Source: Phallusia mammillata
Lineage: Eukaryota > Chordata > Ascidiacea > Phlebobranchia > Ascidiidae
Length of the DNA stretch: 64,000 nt
Reading direction: 5' to 3'
Assembly (NCBI GenBank): GCA_003260075.1
Contig: QLIY01000296.1
Span: 1 to 64,000 of the forward strand
Below, piece after piece: positions 36,401-48,500 of the stretch. The notes beneath the pieces are model-generated. The model was not told the DNA's origin, ran no database searches, and saw only the letters and a list, made by a program, of their open reading frames with translations. Every line of letters starts with the position of its first letter. Position 1 is the first letter of the stretch. Both the position numbers and the translations under genes were made by a program.

Positions 36401-38301
36401 CTGTTAGGTAGAGACTGGCCAACAGCTACCACATGTTGTTGTTCACTTACATTTTGCTCATTGCTTTGTGCAATAAATATTTTGCTAGGCAATCTTGGCA
36501 TGGATGATACCAGCACAGGGATGACATAGTGCAAAGGCAACGAGGCTTTGCAAAGGACAATAATAAACGCATCTCTTGCTGAGTTTAGTTTTAAGTGTCC
36601 ACAAATCCCAGCACAGGACTCAATGCATTTTAAGACACTTTCAGTACAGCTTTCATCTGTGCTAGCATCTAGCAGCAAGGATAACACTGATAGCATTATG
36701 CACCATGATGAATTCACCATTTCCTCAGGAACAGCAACAGAAGAGGTGGTCTGTGGGACATTTCTAGTGTCCTCTGCCAAATCATTGTCAATCAGAGCAG
36801 TAAGTCCCTTGATTAAGTCCAACATTGAGGTGTAAGCCATTGTAAGTACGTAACCCTCTGGTACTGATGGTGGTTGAGCCTTTTCCAGCATTTCAAGATA
36901 CATGTATTTTACACTGTTAGAGGTTCCAGTAGGAAGTGACACAAGTGGCAGAATTATTCCATGGTACTCAAAATTCAGTTGTGTTGTCATTCCATTTGAG
37001 GAACCATTTTGCGCTTCTTGTTGTCCCAACTGTAGGTTACTGGGTGTGGTTTGAGCTTGAATGAAAATGTTTTGGATGAATGAACCCAGTGAGGAAACAA
37101 GATTGTGAAAGATTTTTGTGCTATGAGGTTGCATGTCATATGACACACAGAATGATTTCAGCAATTTTGGCTGTGCACACAGTTGAGAAATTACCTCAAT
37201 AGCAAGGGCTCGCTGCCAACTAGGTTTGTCTGTGTCCAAAAACTTAATTAGTAAAGAAAGAAATATCTCACTTTCGGTCACAAGAAGGCTGTGATACTTT
37301 TTCAACAGGATCGACACTACTCGAAGCAATCTCATTGAGATAGGGAAAAAAGGTTTGTCCTTGTTCATCAAATGACTAGAGCCAGATGGTGGAGGTGGGG
37401 CTCCCTGTCTGTGTTTAATATTTGGTGAAAATAGTCTAATTACAAGTGCACATACTCTGTCCTTCAAAAGAAACTTAAACTCTGGATGTTTTTTGAAGAT
37501 ATCTTCGTTGTCGATTAGTACACTTTCTAACAATTCCAACCCAAATGTGCTTGTCATTTCTGTAATCCCAACCAGCCACCGCGGACTATCCCGATTGACA
37601 AGTTGACAAATATCCTGAAACAAGTAGTAGGCATCTTCCACATTGGGGGTCAGACAGTCAGGTGCAGCAAATTTACTTGAACCAGATGCTGGAAGATAAT
37701 CTTCAGCAATACATTCTTCAGTACCTTTAGAGATATCTTCCTCAAGCACTCGCTCAAAAACCAATGATACAACCTGACGAACAGTAGCTTCTGCAGTGTT
37801 GTTTGTGACTTCATTCTTTGTAAAGTGCAATCGAAAACACAAACCAATTGCCTTTGCCAATGGCTGTCCTCTCAGTGCACATGACTTTGACGTCGCTAAC
37901 ACAATTACAGTCTGTAAAAGTCTTAGTTGAAGCTCATCAATTCCCTGTTCATAGATTTGCAATAATATTTCAACTATTGTTTTGGAAAGCATTCCATCTG
38001 CAATTTCATGAGTAACAATCCGTTGAATAGCTGTCAAGCATAGTTGCACTATGGGCAAACTTCTTGTATCACATCCCATAATGAATGGCTGCATTATATC
38101 ATTGCAAGATCCTCGCAGAGAGGTGATTATTTTTTCTCCACTGATGTTTTTACCAGTTGGTGGAAGACTTGTTCTGATTTTCATGATGGCTGATTCTGCT
38201 GCTTCTTTAACTGGTGGATATCGACGTTTTGTTTCATTAGATAACAGGCGTAGGTCTGCCTGAAGATCTTCTATCAACCGCTTTTCTCGACTTGAGGCCA
38301 T
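33433..38301 (-). CDS. MON2: MON2 homologue, Golgi/endosome trafficking regulator
   Basis: A single open frame of 1622 codons starts at ATG 38301 and ends at 33433. The N-terminus (LIEDLQADLRLLSNETKRRYPPVKEAAE) followed by FIMGCDTRSLPIVQLCLTAIQR and LLQIYEQGIDELQLRLLQ matches the DCB-HUS region of the MON2 family, which is related to the large Arf-GEFs but lacks a Sec7 domain. The rest is a helical repeat-type protein with WSILD-like and WKELIWQVLFPLMDEV segments. MON2 acts at the trans-Golgi and endosomes with DOPEY and a flippase in endosome-to-Golgi retrieval. The length is close to human MON2 (about 1717). An acceptor-like TTTTGTTTTTAG precedes the ATG by 20 bp, fitting a 5' UTR intron or trans-splicing. 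The lack of any intron is unusual. Confidence 0.93.
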   Translation of the reverse strand: MASSREKRLIEDLQADLRLLSNETKRRYPPVKEAAESAIMKIRTSLPPTGKNISGEKIITSLRGSCNDIMQPFIMGCDTRSLPIVQLCLTAIQRIVTHEIADGMLSKTIVEILLQIYEQGIDELQLRLLQTVIVLATSKSCALRGQPLAKAIGLCFRLHFTKNEVTNNTAEATVRQVVSLVFERVLEEDISKGTEECIAEDYLPASGSSKFAAPDCLTPNVEDAYYLFQDICQLVNRDSPRWLVGITEMTSTFGLELLESVLIDNEDIFKKHPEFKFLLKDRVCALVIRLFSPNIKHRQGAPPPPSGSSHLMNKDKPFFPISMRLLRVVSILLKKYHSLLVTESEIFLSLLIKFLDTDKPSWQRALAIEVISQLCAQPKLLKSFCVSYDMQPHSTKIFHNLVSSLGSFIQNIFIQAQTTPSNLQLGQQEAQNGSSNGMTTQLNFEYHGIILPLVSLPTGTSNSVKYMYLEMLEKAQPPSVPEGYVLTMAYTSMLDLIKGLTALIDNDLAEDTRNVPQTTSSVAVPEEMVNSSWCIMLSVLSLLLDASTDESCTESVLKCIESCAGICGHLKLNSARDAFIIVLCKASLPLHYVIPVLVSSMPRLPSKIFIAQSNEQNVSEQQHVVAVGQSLPNSGGSLAPGCSSVSLTAKNVQCMRTILNLAHCHGAHMNTAWQLLLTTLQHLVWILGLKPTTNGQLKPSSRQSGDGNTTPTNTVLTTAVLGDLPVLSNMLTRLFEASQNLDDVALHHLINALCSLSIEAMDTAYNNAVKEPSLFAVAKLMETGLVNMDRIEILWRPVTGHLLEVCQHPNVVLREWGAEGVTALVKAALKHYHGEKLRNNPRLLHMFLLPLKEVCTVAHFDVRQKQLDGILQILNSCGDSLSAGWSDILDIISSATDNTTESLVRLGFRSVQLVISDYMVALPVTSLPQCIEVVARYAAQVPDFNISLTAIGLLWSMSDYMNQNKDRINASLSSLGESDDAKTPSTGDVLWMDLFSKMGQLCVDPRPAIRKSAGQTLFSTISAHWSTLSEQTWKELIWQVLFPLMDEVQKQCIIAPRDRNKPAETNILMHHSRDTEEKQWQETSVLTLAGIARVFKTKRDVLVAMDDFESAWSRVLDYIYNAAISSNPEVSRSALCSFEEILNPSENCEIAGNSTASRKAWEIWCNIGKKVTIPPPPGQLAPDEMLSQAYLTSYTQLFPTLHKNLQENFTTSDFKQLSQILHGSVCIPVRSDSTAFVMPTSTEILTPLQMAVVNAVDLVQKNVSPQSEITMYPAVFDFLLSIVEFASNPPTYGDIKNHTGPPDKAKYVCINYIAFAEYCMRVVVDLYQITACHKGVIRHAILTLIVKTLRVPIKRKHSSKSSSTWQLAVNAFMKVLQAGMPVAQQHSQASMFDSLWDEVSGCMEDFLFPVTPLPTTLSAEDHKKHEAFDILLIELIRNEILPYSSAFPKNFLSRIVAMLNKGSIPLSTRDIDINVGTDRDRDELSKQCFSTLFQFSMLPAANGNPSSSEEEKMAEINEVTVTSLVQRCRSALTQYISSDRLKTHYPMSEAQLSEVMFALKAVDALLHSLKKSHKQIDKTLWNHVLDIYPVLVECIPTSSAEVRKSVAQVMGRFQTFLSLDNV

Positions 38302-39534
38302 GATAACCTGATGCGATGCCTAAAAACAAAATACTTTTATAAGCTGTTGCAACAAAGGTTATTTTTGAAAAGTTAGCCGCCATCTCTGGGATCTGATAGT
38401 TGGTGAAACAGCCAGGTTTACCAGATACAGGTATACTAGTAGAGGGCCAATTCAACTGCAACACACACATAATAAATCTCTTGCAATTGGCAGTAACAAT
38501 GGAGTAGTTTCTATGTGTGCTATTCTTTAGAATGAACAAATATCACCAAATCCCACATTCTTTGTTATGAGATAACTTAAACCTAGCATTTTTACAGAAA
38601 TCTCTGTTGCTGATGGACGTTTAATAGGTGTTACTACATCTATTATGCACTTGATACAATAGAAGATACTTTAGTTCTCTGGTTAAATAAGGTTAGTAAA
38701 ACCCCTATCTGCAAACAGAAGCAGATTATATCAATACTGCATGGCCTGTTAAATACAATGGTACCAAGCTTCCAGTTTATATAAAACTTATACAATTGAA
38801 ATAGAAAAGAAAAATACCTGTTGAAAACTGGCAAATGGCTTTTGAAGGCTCTCCTAGCAACTGAGATCAGGATCGCCACAAATCATCTGTAAATAACAGC
38901 ATTAATAATGTTAAGTGCAAACTGCAAAATGACCCAGTTAGCACGATGTAACAATTCAATGAATTGGCAAGTTAAACTTACTCTTAAATGCATGACAGAT
39001 TTTGCGGCTGGTAATCCACCTCAATCAAAATGATCAACAACTTAGTCTAGTTATCTTTCATTGTGAACGTTAACAGAAAGTTCCTAAAAGAAGTGTAAGT
39101 TTTCAAATTTAAACAGAAGCAACTACGCACAACGTAAAACTGCATTATTTTTTTACATTTACGATGTTATTGATTTCACTGTAATTTTACAATAACAATT
39201 TCTATCACAATTATGTACATCTGCAAAAAACATGTCATGCTTTACTGATTAGGTTGGCAGACGCGCTGGAGCATAAAAATTGAAACGTTGAAACGATGAC
39301 GTCAAACGTAACATTTCTTAGTTTCAAGAGTTTTGACTCACGATAAACCATATTTGGTGGCCGATTAAGGCGTTTATACTCTGGATCAAATTCTGATTCT
39401 AGGTGCAGATTTCAGATTCGAAGTTCCTACAATATAATATTGCACCATTTAAACATTTTTATAGATCACAATTTATATGCTACATCAGATGTGCCTTTTT
39501 GCATCAAACTCCAAGGCATATAGCATACGGCTAT

Positions 39535-39545
39535 CCCCCCCCCCC
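39535..39545. repeat. Poly-C junction between direct copies
   Basis: Eleven Cs separate 39400-39534 from its copy at 39546-39680. The 135-bp copies differ at about three sites (CCATTT/CCGTTT, GATGTG/GATGCG, and the last base). Confidence 0.9.
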
Positions 39546-41063
39546 TAGGTGCAGATTTCAGATTCGAAGTTCCTACAATATAATATTGCACCGTTTAAAC
39601 ATTTTTATAGATCACAATTTATATGCTACATCAGATGCGCCTTTTTGCATCAAACTCCAAGGCATATAGCATACGGCTACAGTTATCAATTGATATTGCT
39701 TACCTAGTAAACGTTGAAACACCAAACATCTGACAGGTTTAGCGCAAACACGTAATTGTTAAAATCTGTGAGACAACATTTGGTGCAGGGTGTTTTAGTG
39801 TGTTATTGCCACCAAGACGAAAAGAACTGTGCGTGTGAACTACCGGAAGACTTTGTTGTTATGAGACTTTTGTGAAACTAAAAAAAGAAAATACAACATT
39901 CAACAACCGAAATCTGTTTTATTTTCGCCGCAAAGCTACGAAGCAAGTGAACGGAAGACCGGCCTTCACATTAGGGTAAGCACCACAAACCATTGCAGCG
40001 GCAAAATCGGTCGACTGCTTGTTATGTACAGCAGGAGGCGGTGGTGGTTAGATTAGTTACAAACATACGAACGAATCAAAACACGACAAGCAATAAATAC
40101 TAGTTGGCATCCAACGCTGGTAAACAGACGTAAGCCAAAACATTTAAAACTACTGTATAACGATTTATTTTGATGTCAGTTTTATAGCTGTTCAAAATGG
40201 TCGGCAGCAAGTAAAACAAACCGAATATTCTGGGGGTCCACCAAATCTTTGTTCCAAAGTTAAAATGAGCGGATTTACAAGTAAGTGTTTTCTTCTATAG
40301 AAATGTTGAACTTGATGAAAGCTCAAGTAGAACCAAGGTAAGCAAAGTTGAAATTTATTCGTTTAACACTGGGTTTAAACATTTGTGCTGGATTTCTTTA
40401 AATGTGCTGAATTCGTAAAATGCAGTTTGGAACTGTTGGGTCGAAATAGCTTCATGTATTATAATGGTGATTGGCAGTACATGAATTTATGATAGGCCAA
40501 GTAAAGCAGCACGTAGCAAATAGTTCAAAAGCAAAGAAATTTGAAGAGATCAAAAAGAAACAACAGACAACGAAGGGCAGCAATAATAAAGTTCAGTAAT
40601 CATTTCGTGCTGGCAGTGGTAGCTCCCAACAAATTGTTTGCCGACATAAACTTAAACATGAACTGTGTTTCGTTCTGTTTACTAGTAAGAGCAAAATATT
40701 AGACATAGCGTGTCAGGAACCGTGCCTTCAGACATAACAAATTTGAAATTCTGGGTCTTAAAACAGTTTTACCCTCAATTGTGGCAGTTTTTTAGGTTAC
40801 TACAGTTTCGTGTATGCTACCGAAAATAATCTTTTTTTGTAATCCTGTGTTGTAACCACGTTGTGCAATCAACAAAAGTGTCAGGTCACAATGCAAAAGG
40901 GTGTGGTGATCACAAACAACCAAGAAAACAACAAAATCACACGTTTAATCCGGGACAGTTATTTCGCAAAAATTCCCACTACAACATTGTTTCTACTTTC
41001 ATTCTGCGCCGAAAAGACCCAGTGCGACCAAATGCCACTGTTGCGGCTTTGATGGCAGTTCCC

Positions 41064-41064
<1 letters not shown>

Positions 41065-41105
<41 letters not shown>
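41065..41105. repeat. Run of 41 C
   Basis: A 41-base C run between AT-rich DNA on the left and unusually GC-rich DNA on the right, with no duplicated flank seen. Probably a filled gap. Confidence 0.7.
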
Positions 41106-41107
<2 letters not shown>

Positions 41108-41745
41108 AACGGCCGGAAAATCGGCCCTGTCTGCCGCCGACGGCGCCCTTGCCAGCGTCAGGGTGCTAACTGAAGGTTTGAGTTTGGAGTATTGTTGTGG
41201 AGGGACGTTCTCCAACTCGTCGTACTGACGTCATCAACGTGGTGATGTCACGCGTGGTTTGAAAAGCACACAGTTGGTGTGATGAAGGGAGCAGAAAAAA
41301 AGCAAACAAAACCAGGGTTAGACTTGATAAAGTTTTTTTTTATCCTGTATATTGTGTTGTGTGTTGAGCATGCAAGGGTTTTTAGATCATTAAATCAAAA
41401 TCACACACACACATGTCATGCAAAATCCAACCGTGAATTAGGCCCATATTCAAGTTTTTATAACAAGACAACCAAGTTCTTAAGGCTCCTTGTATGCAAC
41501 AAACACGTTCTTTGAGATTTTTTTACCTAAACACTATATCAGTTTTACGCATTTCCATTAGTCCAGTCAGGATTATAGACTGTACTTTTATTTGCACGAT
41601 TTTATGGGAGTACCAGACCCTGACAAAACGCATGTATTTTAAACACCAATAACTAGTTGTAAAATACCAAAAAGAAAGCTTAAAACACTAGGGGATAGTT
41701 CAAACAGTATTATAGTTAAAACCCACATTTACAAACAAATTCAAT

Positions 41746-44700
41746 CTACACTTTTGCTTTGAATACGGTCGGTTTACGTTTAAGTACTGGGGAAGCGGCT
41801 GACGAACCAAAACTGACGTCATAATTACGTATTTTGCGTCTAGCGCCTTTCTGCTCCGAAGCAGCGCCCTGCAATACCTGAAGACTCGATGTACTGGGCA
41901 AGCGGTGGCCTCGTCGATCTCTTTGTGGCGTGCACAGACTGGTAACACTCATGCTAGGCGTGAGTCCCGTCGCTGGGGCTTCCCCTTGATCGTCATCAGC
42001 GTCCATTAGATCACGTGACGTGGTGCTGTCGGCTCGACTGAGTCCGCTAGGTGGCAGTTGTTGCGAGGGACTGAGCATAGTGACTGCGCGTTGCACCACA
42101 CGACGCGGGGTTCGGCTGAAGGAGAAAGCCCGGGTCAGCTTTCGACTCGACTTCTTAGCTGCCCTGTGATTACAAACAAGGAAAACTATGATAAAGACAA
42201 ATTCTTTAGATTAGTTACATTGTCATAGGGACAGGCAAAGTCAACCAAATCCAAAAGTGATCCTTGCTGCTTGATCAAGTAATCCTTTATTAGTAGTATA
42301 CCTCCCATGATTTCTACAGCGCCCTTTAGGGTTGCCATTTCAGTTTGACGGTGAAAACAATTTCGTTTTTTACAAAATAGCAAAAATTTGCAAAAAACAG
42401 CCTTTACCCTCAAAGCGACTTGAAATCATAGCATCAGACTTTAGGAGCCGTTTTTTTAGATAAAACATATTTGACCACGAAATTTACCTGACTGCCCGTC
42501 CTAGTGTGGATCCTAAGTCTGCTGTACAAACATCCAACTCGTGAGGATTAACTGTGCACACGAAGTTTTCGTCTACCGCTTTGCATACAGTGTTTGCCCG
42601 GTGCTTAGCAAGAAGTTTGAGCAGTTGATTTTTGCTGTTCTCGTCCGAAGTTTGGTTGTTTTCTTTGTTCGCTGACTGCTCCTGTGAACGCATGTAGTGT
42701 GTTTATTCAAGAACTACATTTTTGCCCCAACATAACCACCTCATATATCATGAGGTAGTCGCGAAGTTACGAAAACCATTTACCGACTCATTTCATAAAT
42801 TTAACTAAATCAAACATTTTTTTTACACAACTTAAAAAGCCCAGAAGGCTGGTGTGTTTTTGTAATGTATGGGCATAGGCGGGTTTTAAAAAACATACCA
42901 ACCTCTTTAGTTCGTTGGCTCGTATCACTCGAGCAGTAAAGAACTTTAAACGTGTATAACCAGTCCTGCGAATCTGTCGGAGTGCGACAGTAGAGAGCAA
43001 TGGCGTTTTGGCATTCTGCAATAAAGGAATAGGTTTTTAACCCAGATAATTTTTACCACAGCGTATATCTAAATTTTAAACAATGGAATTGTTTGAATAA
43101 AAACGTGATTATGTTACCTTCAGAATCATTAATATTGACAACTTTTTTAATGTGGGATAACGACATAAGTTTGATATGTTTGAGGCAACGGACGGACGAT
43201 GGGGGTCGGCTGTGAACGTTGGGGCTCTTGAGGGAGTTTCCCTTAACCCCACGCCTTCTCTTCGCAATCTGAAAACAAACATGGTATTTCCAATACGTCA
43301 AAATATTCTCGTATGTTTTGAAATTCTTAAACTAACTATTTTAATCAAACTGATCAAAACAACGATAAATATATTCTTTAGAGACAGTTACCTCCACACA
43401 ATCTGAAAACATGAATAGACTTATATGATCTCCTTTGCTGCACAAGTTATCGTCGACCGCCAGCATTTCAGCTCTGGCTACAAATTGCCTGCCAAAAAAA
43501 TAAACAACTCAAAGCTTTGCTCTAAAACGTCCATAAATGAACTAAACTAAAATGATTGCTAATATATCCAGAGAACTAAAAACCAGAAAATTATGTTCGA
43601 ATACTTTTAAATAGAAATTTTTTGAACGCGTGCCAAGCATTAAAATAGAACAGTGGTTTTCAACCTTTTTTCCCACGACCCACTTTTTAACAACCAAATG
43701 CAATTAATATCACTGAACTGGAGAGATGGGTATACATATCTGCACCAACCTGTGTGAAGATACGATTGTAGGTGGACATCCATCAACTTCATACACGATG
43801 TCGAAAATTTGCCGCTGAGATTCAGTTTTACGTTTGTCTTCGTTGATGTGCGTCATCACTACTTTAAGGGCGTCAATAGAGGATTGAATATTTTGTACAT
43901 CTGGGTGCTTTGGTTTTTCCCGTTCCGTGTGTTTTTTAATATCTGTTACGTATGTACAGGGCGTTTATTAGCACAACAATACTGTATTCGGTGTTTCAAT
44001 TTATTATATTACGTTACAAACGCGCTGAGTTGACTAATTTCGCTCTATAGTCTATTGCCTTATTTTTATGTTGCAGAACAAGCGCGATTGCCGTACGTTG
44101 TTTGAAAATTGAAACACAATTTTCCAGATGACTAACATATAATTCCTGAAGTTTTTAAAACCATAAAAAATCGCAAAACAAAAGAATTCTTCTTGATTTT
44201 TTGAAATTCTGGTGGTAAAATGCGCAGTTTGTTCCATGAAACGAATCAGTTATTAACACACACAACTTCGTGAAACTGTTCGTTGCACGGAGTACCATTA
44301 TGTGAAAGTTTTCGCGTGTAAAGTTGTAACAAACCGTTCAAAGAGTTCTTAAAATCAGCCCTTCGTACATATACTTGCGGTAGTTAAAGGGGAAAAATAA
44401 TATGCAACATCACAGAACGTCTTAAATCTTACATCAAAACAACACTATTCATCGATAAAAAGTTTGTTTTACCTTGCAACAGTAGTATTATCCTGGGAAC
44501 TCTTTGTACCGGATTGATAAGAAGTTCGGCAAGGGTCTGACGTCCGCACTCCCGTTTCGCTTGATTGATTTTGAGGAATGCGTGGAAACGGGATGACCTT
44601 GATTCACATCTTGCTATGGTTTCCACACTTACTTCGAAGAAATTAACAAAGGGTGGATAACATCTGCCGAAGTCTTCCGTCTGCAAAGTGGCATTGTTTA

Positions 44701-45219
44701 GAAAAAAGTAAGGCTGCATTGAACGCAGATGCTTGCTTCGGTTTGTATATTGAAGGCTGGCAATAATAACTGGCATAATAAAACCCAGATGAATGAAGTT
44801 CTTGTCACATTCTGCTAACCTTATTCCCGGCTTTTTACATATATCACACTTGCCAACATATATAACCTTTGTCAACGGTACAAAGCAAGTCTTTGTGGAT
44901 AGCTGTTGTTTCAATGTTATTCATCCCCAAAACAGTTTGAATTCGACAATACGCTTTCAGTTTGGAGATTTCAAAACAATGCCAGGTATGATTCTTTTTT
45001 GACACACCATATTGACATTTCATTTTTAACCCTCCAAATCATTGGTTTACTTACATATTTTAAAATAAGATTCCCCACACACGATAAGTCGTCCCAATGT
45101 TTAACCACCAGCTCTATATCACTGCTCATGGATCGGTGGACAAACTCAATATCAGGGAGTGAACTGAAAATAGCTTTCATGTCTTCACCAGCGAGGATTG
45201 GACCTCCAGGTTGATTGGG

Positions 45220-45310
<91 letters not shown>

Positions 45311-45436
45311 GTTAAACTGTTTGCAGGGAGTAATTAAAAATGAGCCAGAACCGATGTGGACAATGCTTGATTTAGTGGTAAAGCGGGCTTGACCAAATGT
45401 ACTAATATTATGTAGCAATGTGCAAAAGTTCTGGCA

Positions 45437-45534
<98 letters not shown>

Positions 45535-48500
45535 AGCATCTCGTATTGACAGACCTCTTTACTCTTCCTGGTGGTGGTTAAACTGTTTGCAGGGAGTAAT
45601 TAAAAATGAGCCAAAACCGATGTGGACAATGCTTGATTTAGTGGTAAAGCGGGTTTGACCAAATGTACTAATATTATGTAGCAATGTGCAAAAGTTCTTG
45701 GCATGTTTTTTTTCTATAATTACTGACATGCATTTCTGTGTACCTCCAATTGAAGGAAAAAAGCAAGATATGAGTGTGGTTAATTGTCAAAACAGGGGAG
45801 AAAAGTGAATGATGGCGAATGACATAAAATAACTTTCTGACACTTGCCATGATAACAAAGCTATGAAAAATGACTGAATTTGTCCATGAATGGATAAATC
45901 CCCCCCCCCTGTAGAGCTCTTCTGGCAAATGTAATTTTATTCCGACGTTTTGACGTCTTATACAGGTCGTCTTCATCAGGATAAATAACACTCTACAAAC
46001 TTGATACAAACTCTACAAACACTCTACCCCCCCCCCCTCTACGAAGAGTTTTTCTTCTTTTAACCACTTTCTGACCCTCACTGGGTGCTGATTTTTTGGT
46101 TCCCCCCCCCCCTCCCCCCAATATAGTTAAAACTGTGTAACCTACATTAAGAATAGTTTGAAGAATTCCAACATAATTCTTTTCAGTTTGCAGAAGTTCC
46201 ATAACCACTTGATATCTTGCAGACACAGGTGGTGGTTTTGCTATAGTTGGACTTGCTACTTTTTCTGTTGAAAAAATCATAAATTTTTACTCTTACTTAG
46301 TGAATAAGCTACCTAACAAAATAAATTTATCAAGTTTGTAGAGCTCTTCTGTCAAATGTAATTTTATTCCGACGTTTTGACGTCTTATACAGGTAGTCCT
46401 CATCAGGATAAATAACACTCTACAAACTTGATATTATGCCTGGCAGCAATAGCTTATGTATTGAAAATAAATTTATGTAACCGTTTTTGTGCCATTTTTT
46501 GTCTAATCGCTAGTAAGAAAACGTAACCAATGAGCAAACATTTAAAGCAAATTTTTGTGTTTCTAAAATTCATTAATCGCTTGTATATTCATTATATCTT
46601 AAAAATAAATTAAGTCAGTCAAAAATAGTTTTCTCTACTGAATGAAGAATAATTATCTTTTTTGTTCTAAAATATTATAAAAAATATATTTTAATACCCC
46701 CCCCCCCTCATTATATCTTAAAAATAAATTAAGTCAGTCAAAAATAGTTTTCTCTTCTGAATGAAGAATAATTATCTTTTTTGTTCTAAAATATTGTAAA
46801 AAATATATCTTAATATAAAACAGCAGCTGCATAAGCTTTGACACCTTTCATATCACTACTGTTGTGGCTTTCTTCAATTGCAACATTAGCAAAAATCTTA
46901 TTAAATGATGAATCATCTGCATCTTGCACTGAACTGTCATCTAGACTTTCCATAGGAATAGGTTTTTGACCTAAACCCATCAAACTCAATCTACGAAGAG
47001 TTTTTCTTCTTTTAACCACTTTCTGACCCTCACTGGGCGCTGATTTTTTGGTGGATGACTTTTTGCATGGTGGTATGCCTACAGGGGTTTTGAAAGTAGG
47101 AGACGGGGACCCTATTAAAAATGTATGATCAACATAAAATGTAACCAAGTTTAAAAGGGCAAAAGAAAACAACATTTTTGCAACCAATAGGTCAATATTT
47201 GTCATTTCACTTTACAAACTTTTGGGCTTATTCTTTTTAAATAGATGCCTGTAATGGTTTACTGCATATACTTTTGTTGCAATTAAATCTTGGATTAAAG
47301 TAGCACCTCAATAAAAAACAAGTCCATTTATCTTTGGCAATAACACATGTTAAACTCAAATACTTAAAACCTTGAGCATGAGGCCATTCTTCACTCTTTC
47401 TTTTTCTACTAAACTTCCAGTCATGGGACCTGCTTATATCACTCACGCCCACAGATGCTCTTCTACTAAACCTGATCTCAGACTGCATGAGAGAAGAATG
47501 TGGCGAATGAAAAAGTTTTTGAGAATGTCTTGCTAAATTGTTTGAGCTTTGTCTATGCCTCTTTGGAGTGTGTTGGTTGCTTAGCGATGTCTTACTCACT
47601 TTTCTACCACTTCTCAGATGAATGAAGTAACCAGAGGCACCTAAAAATGTCTTATAGAATGAAAACAGAAAATAAATCGAATGTATATGTAACTGGGGGG
47701 TAAGATTGTTCAATAAAAAATCCAATTATTACTAATGCGTATATTTTTAAAACACCTTATAATACGATTAAAATGGTTACCCCGGAATGCAGCATCAGGA
47801 GTTTGTGGTGACATAACACTTGCAGCAGTTGTGTTGGTTGACATATCCAGCATAGAATCAGGAATACATGCTGACGTGTCTGTGGACGGTCTCTTGCGGG
47901 GTGGCAGGTGTCGACTGCCATCATTTTCACTATCCTAAAATAGGTAATAAATGCAATTTGGTGACCTAAATGTCCAACACATTTTAGCACATGAATGGTT
48001 GATTTTTTTATACATTTATGAATACAAACCTGTGCAAGCTTTGCCAAAGTTTCTTCTCTAAGTCTTGATCGCTTTCTGGAGAAAGAGTGCTTTCCTGATG
48101 ACCCTCTAGATTTGGTGGCAAGTGTACCAGTGGATCCTCTCCATTTAGGTGTGCCTGCATGATAAGATGTATATTTTACACAAGTTGTCCCCCCCCCCGA
48201 AAGAGTGCTTTCCTGATGACCCTCTAGATTTGGTGGCAAGTGTACCTGTGGATCCTTTCCATTTAGGTGTGCCTGCATGATAAGAAGTATATTTTACACA
48301 AGTTGTAGAAACATTTGACAAATTTTTTTGTGAATAAAATTTGTGTTACAACTAGCCTATCCACGTTTCCAAGGTGATACCCAATAATAATTACTTAAGT
48401 AATAAAATAGTATGCAATGTTATCTTCTCAAACTTTTCTTCTTTTCTTAGTTGCCAAACAAATTAAACTGAGAACGAAAACAAAGAAAATACTTTTTGTC

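Larger units (their letters stand above)
38302..41745. other. MON2 upstream region and ECT2 3' flank
   Basis: Most of this is non-coding and probably holds the MON2 promoter and 5' UTR exons. A poly-C junction lies at 39535-39545. A 41-C run (41065-41105) is followed by a GC-rich, CpG-rich stretch (41106-41260) unlike its surroundings. A minus-strand AATAAA at 41592-41587 is a plausible ECT2 polyadenylation signal. Confidence 0.4.

Noticed and set aside
40265-40599. Possible tiny gene with ATG, GTAAGT donor and TTCTATAG acceptor
   Set aside because: The implied intron is only 20 bases, too short to splice, and the direct frame stops after 11 codons.
43652-43680. hAT-like end CAGTGGTTTTCAACC in an ECT2 intron
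   Set aside because: Only one end is visible; a complete element cannot be defined.
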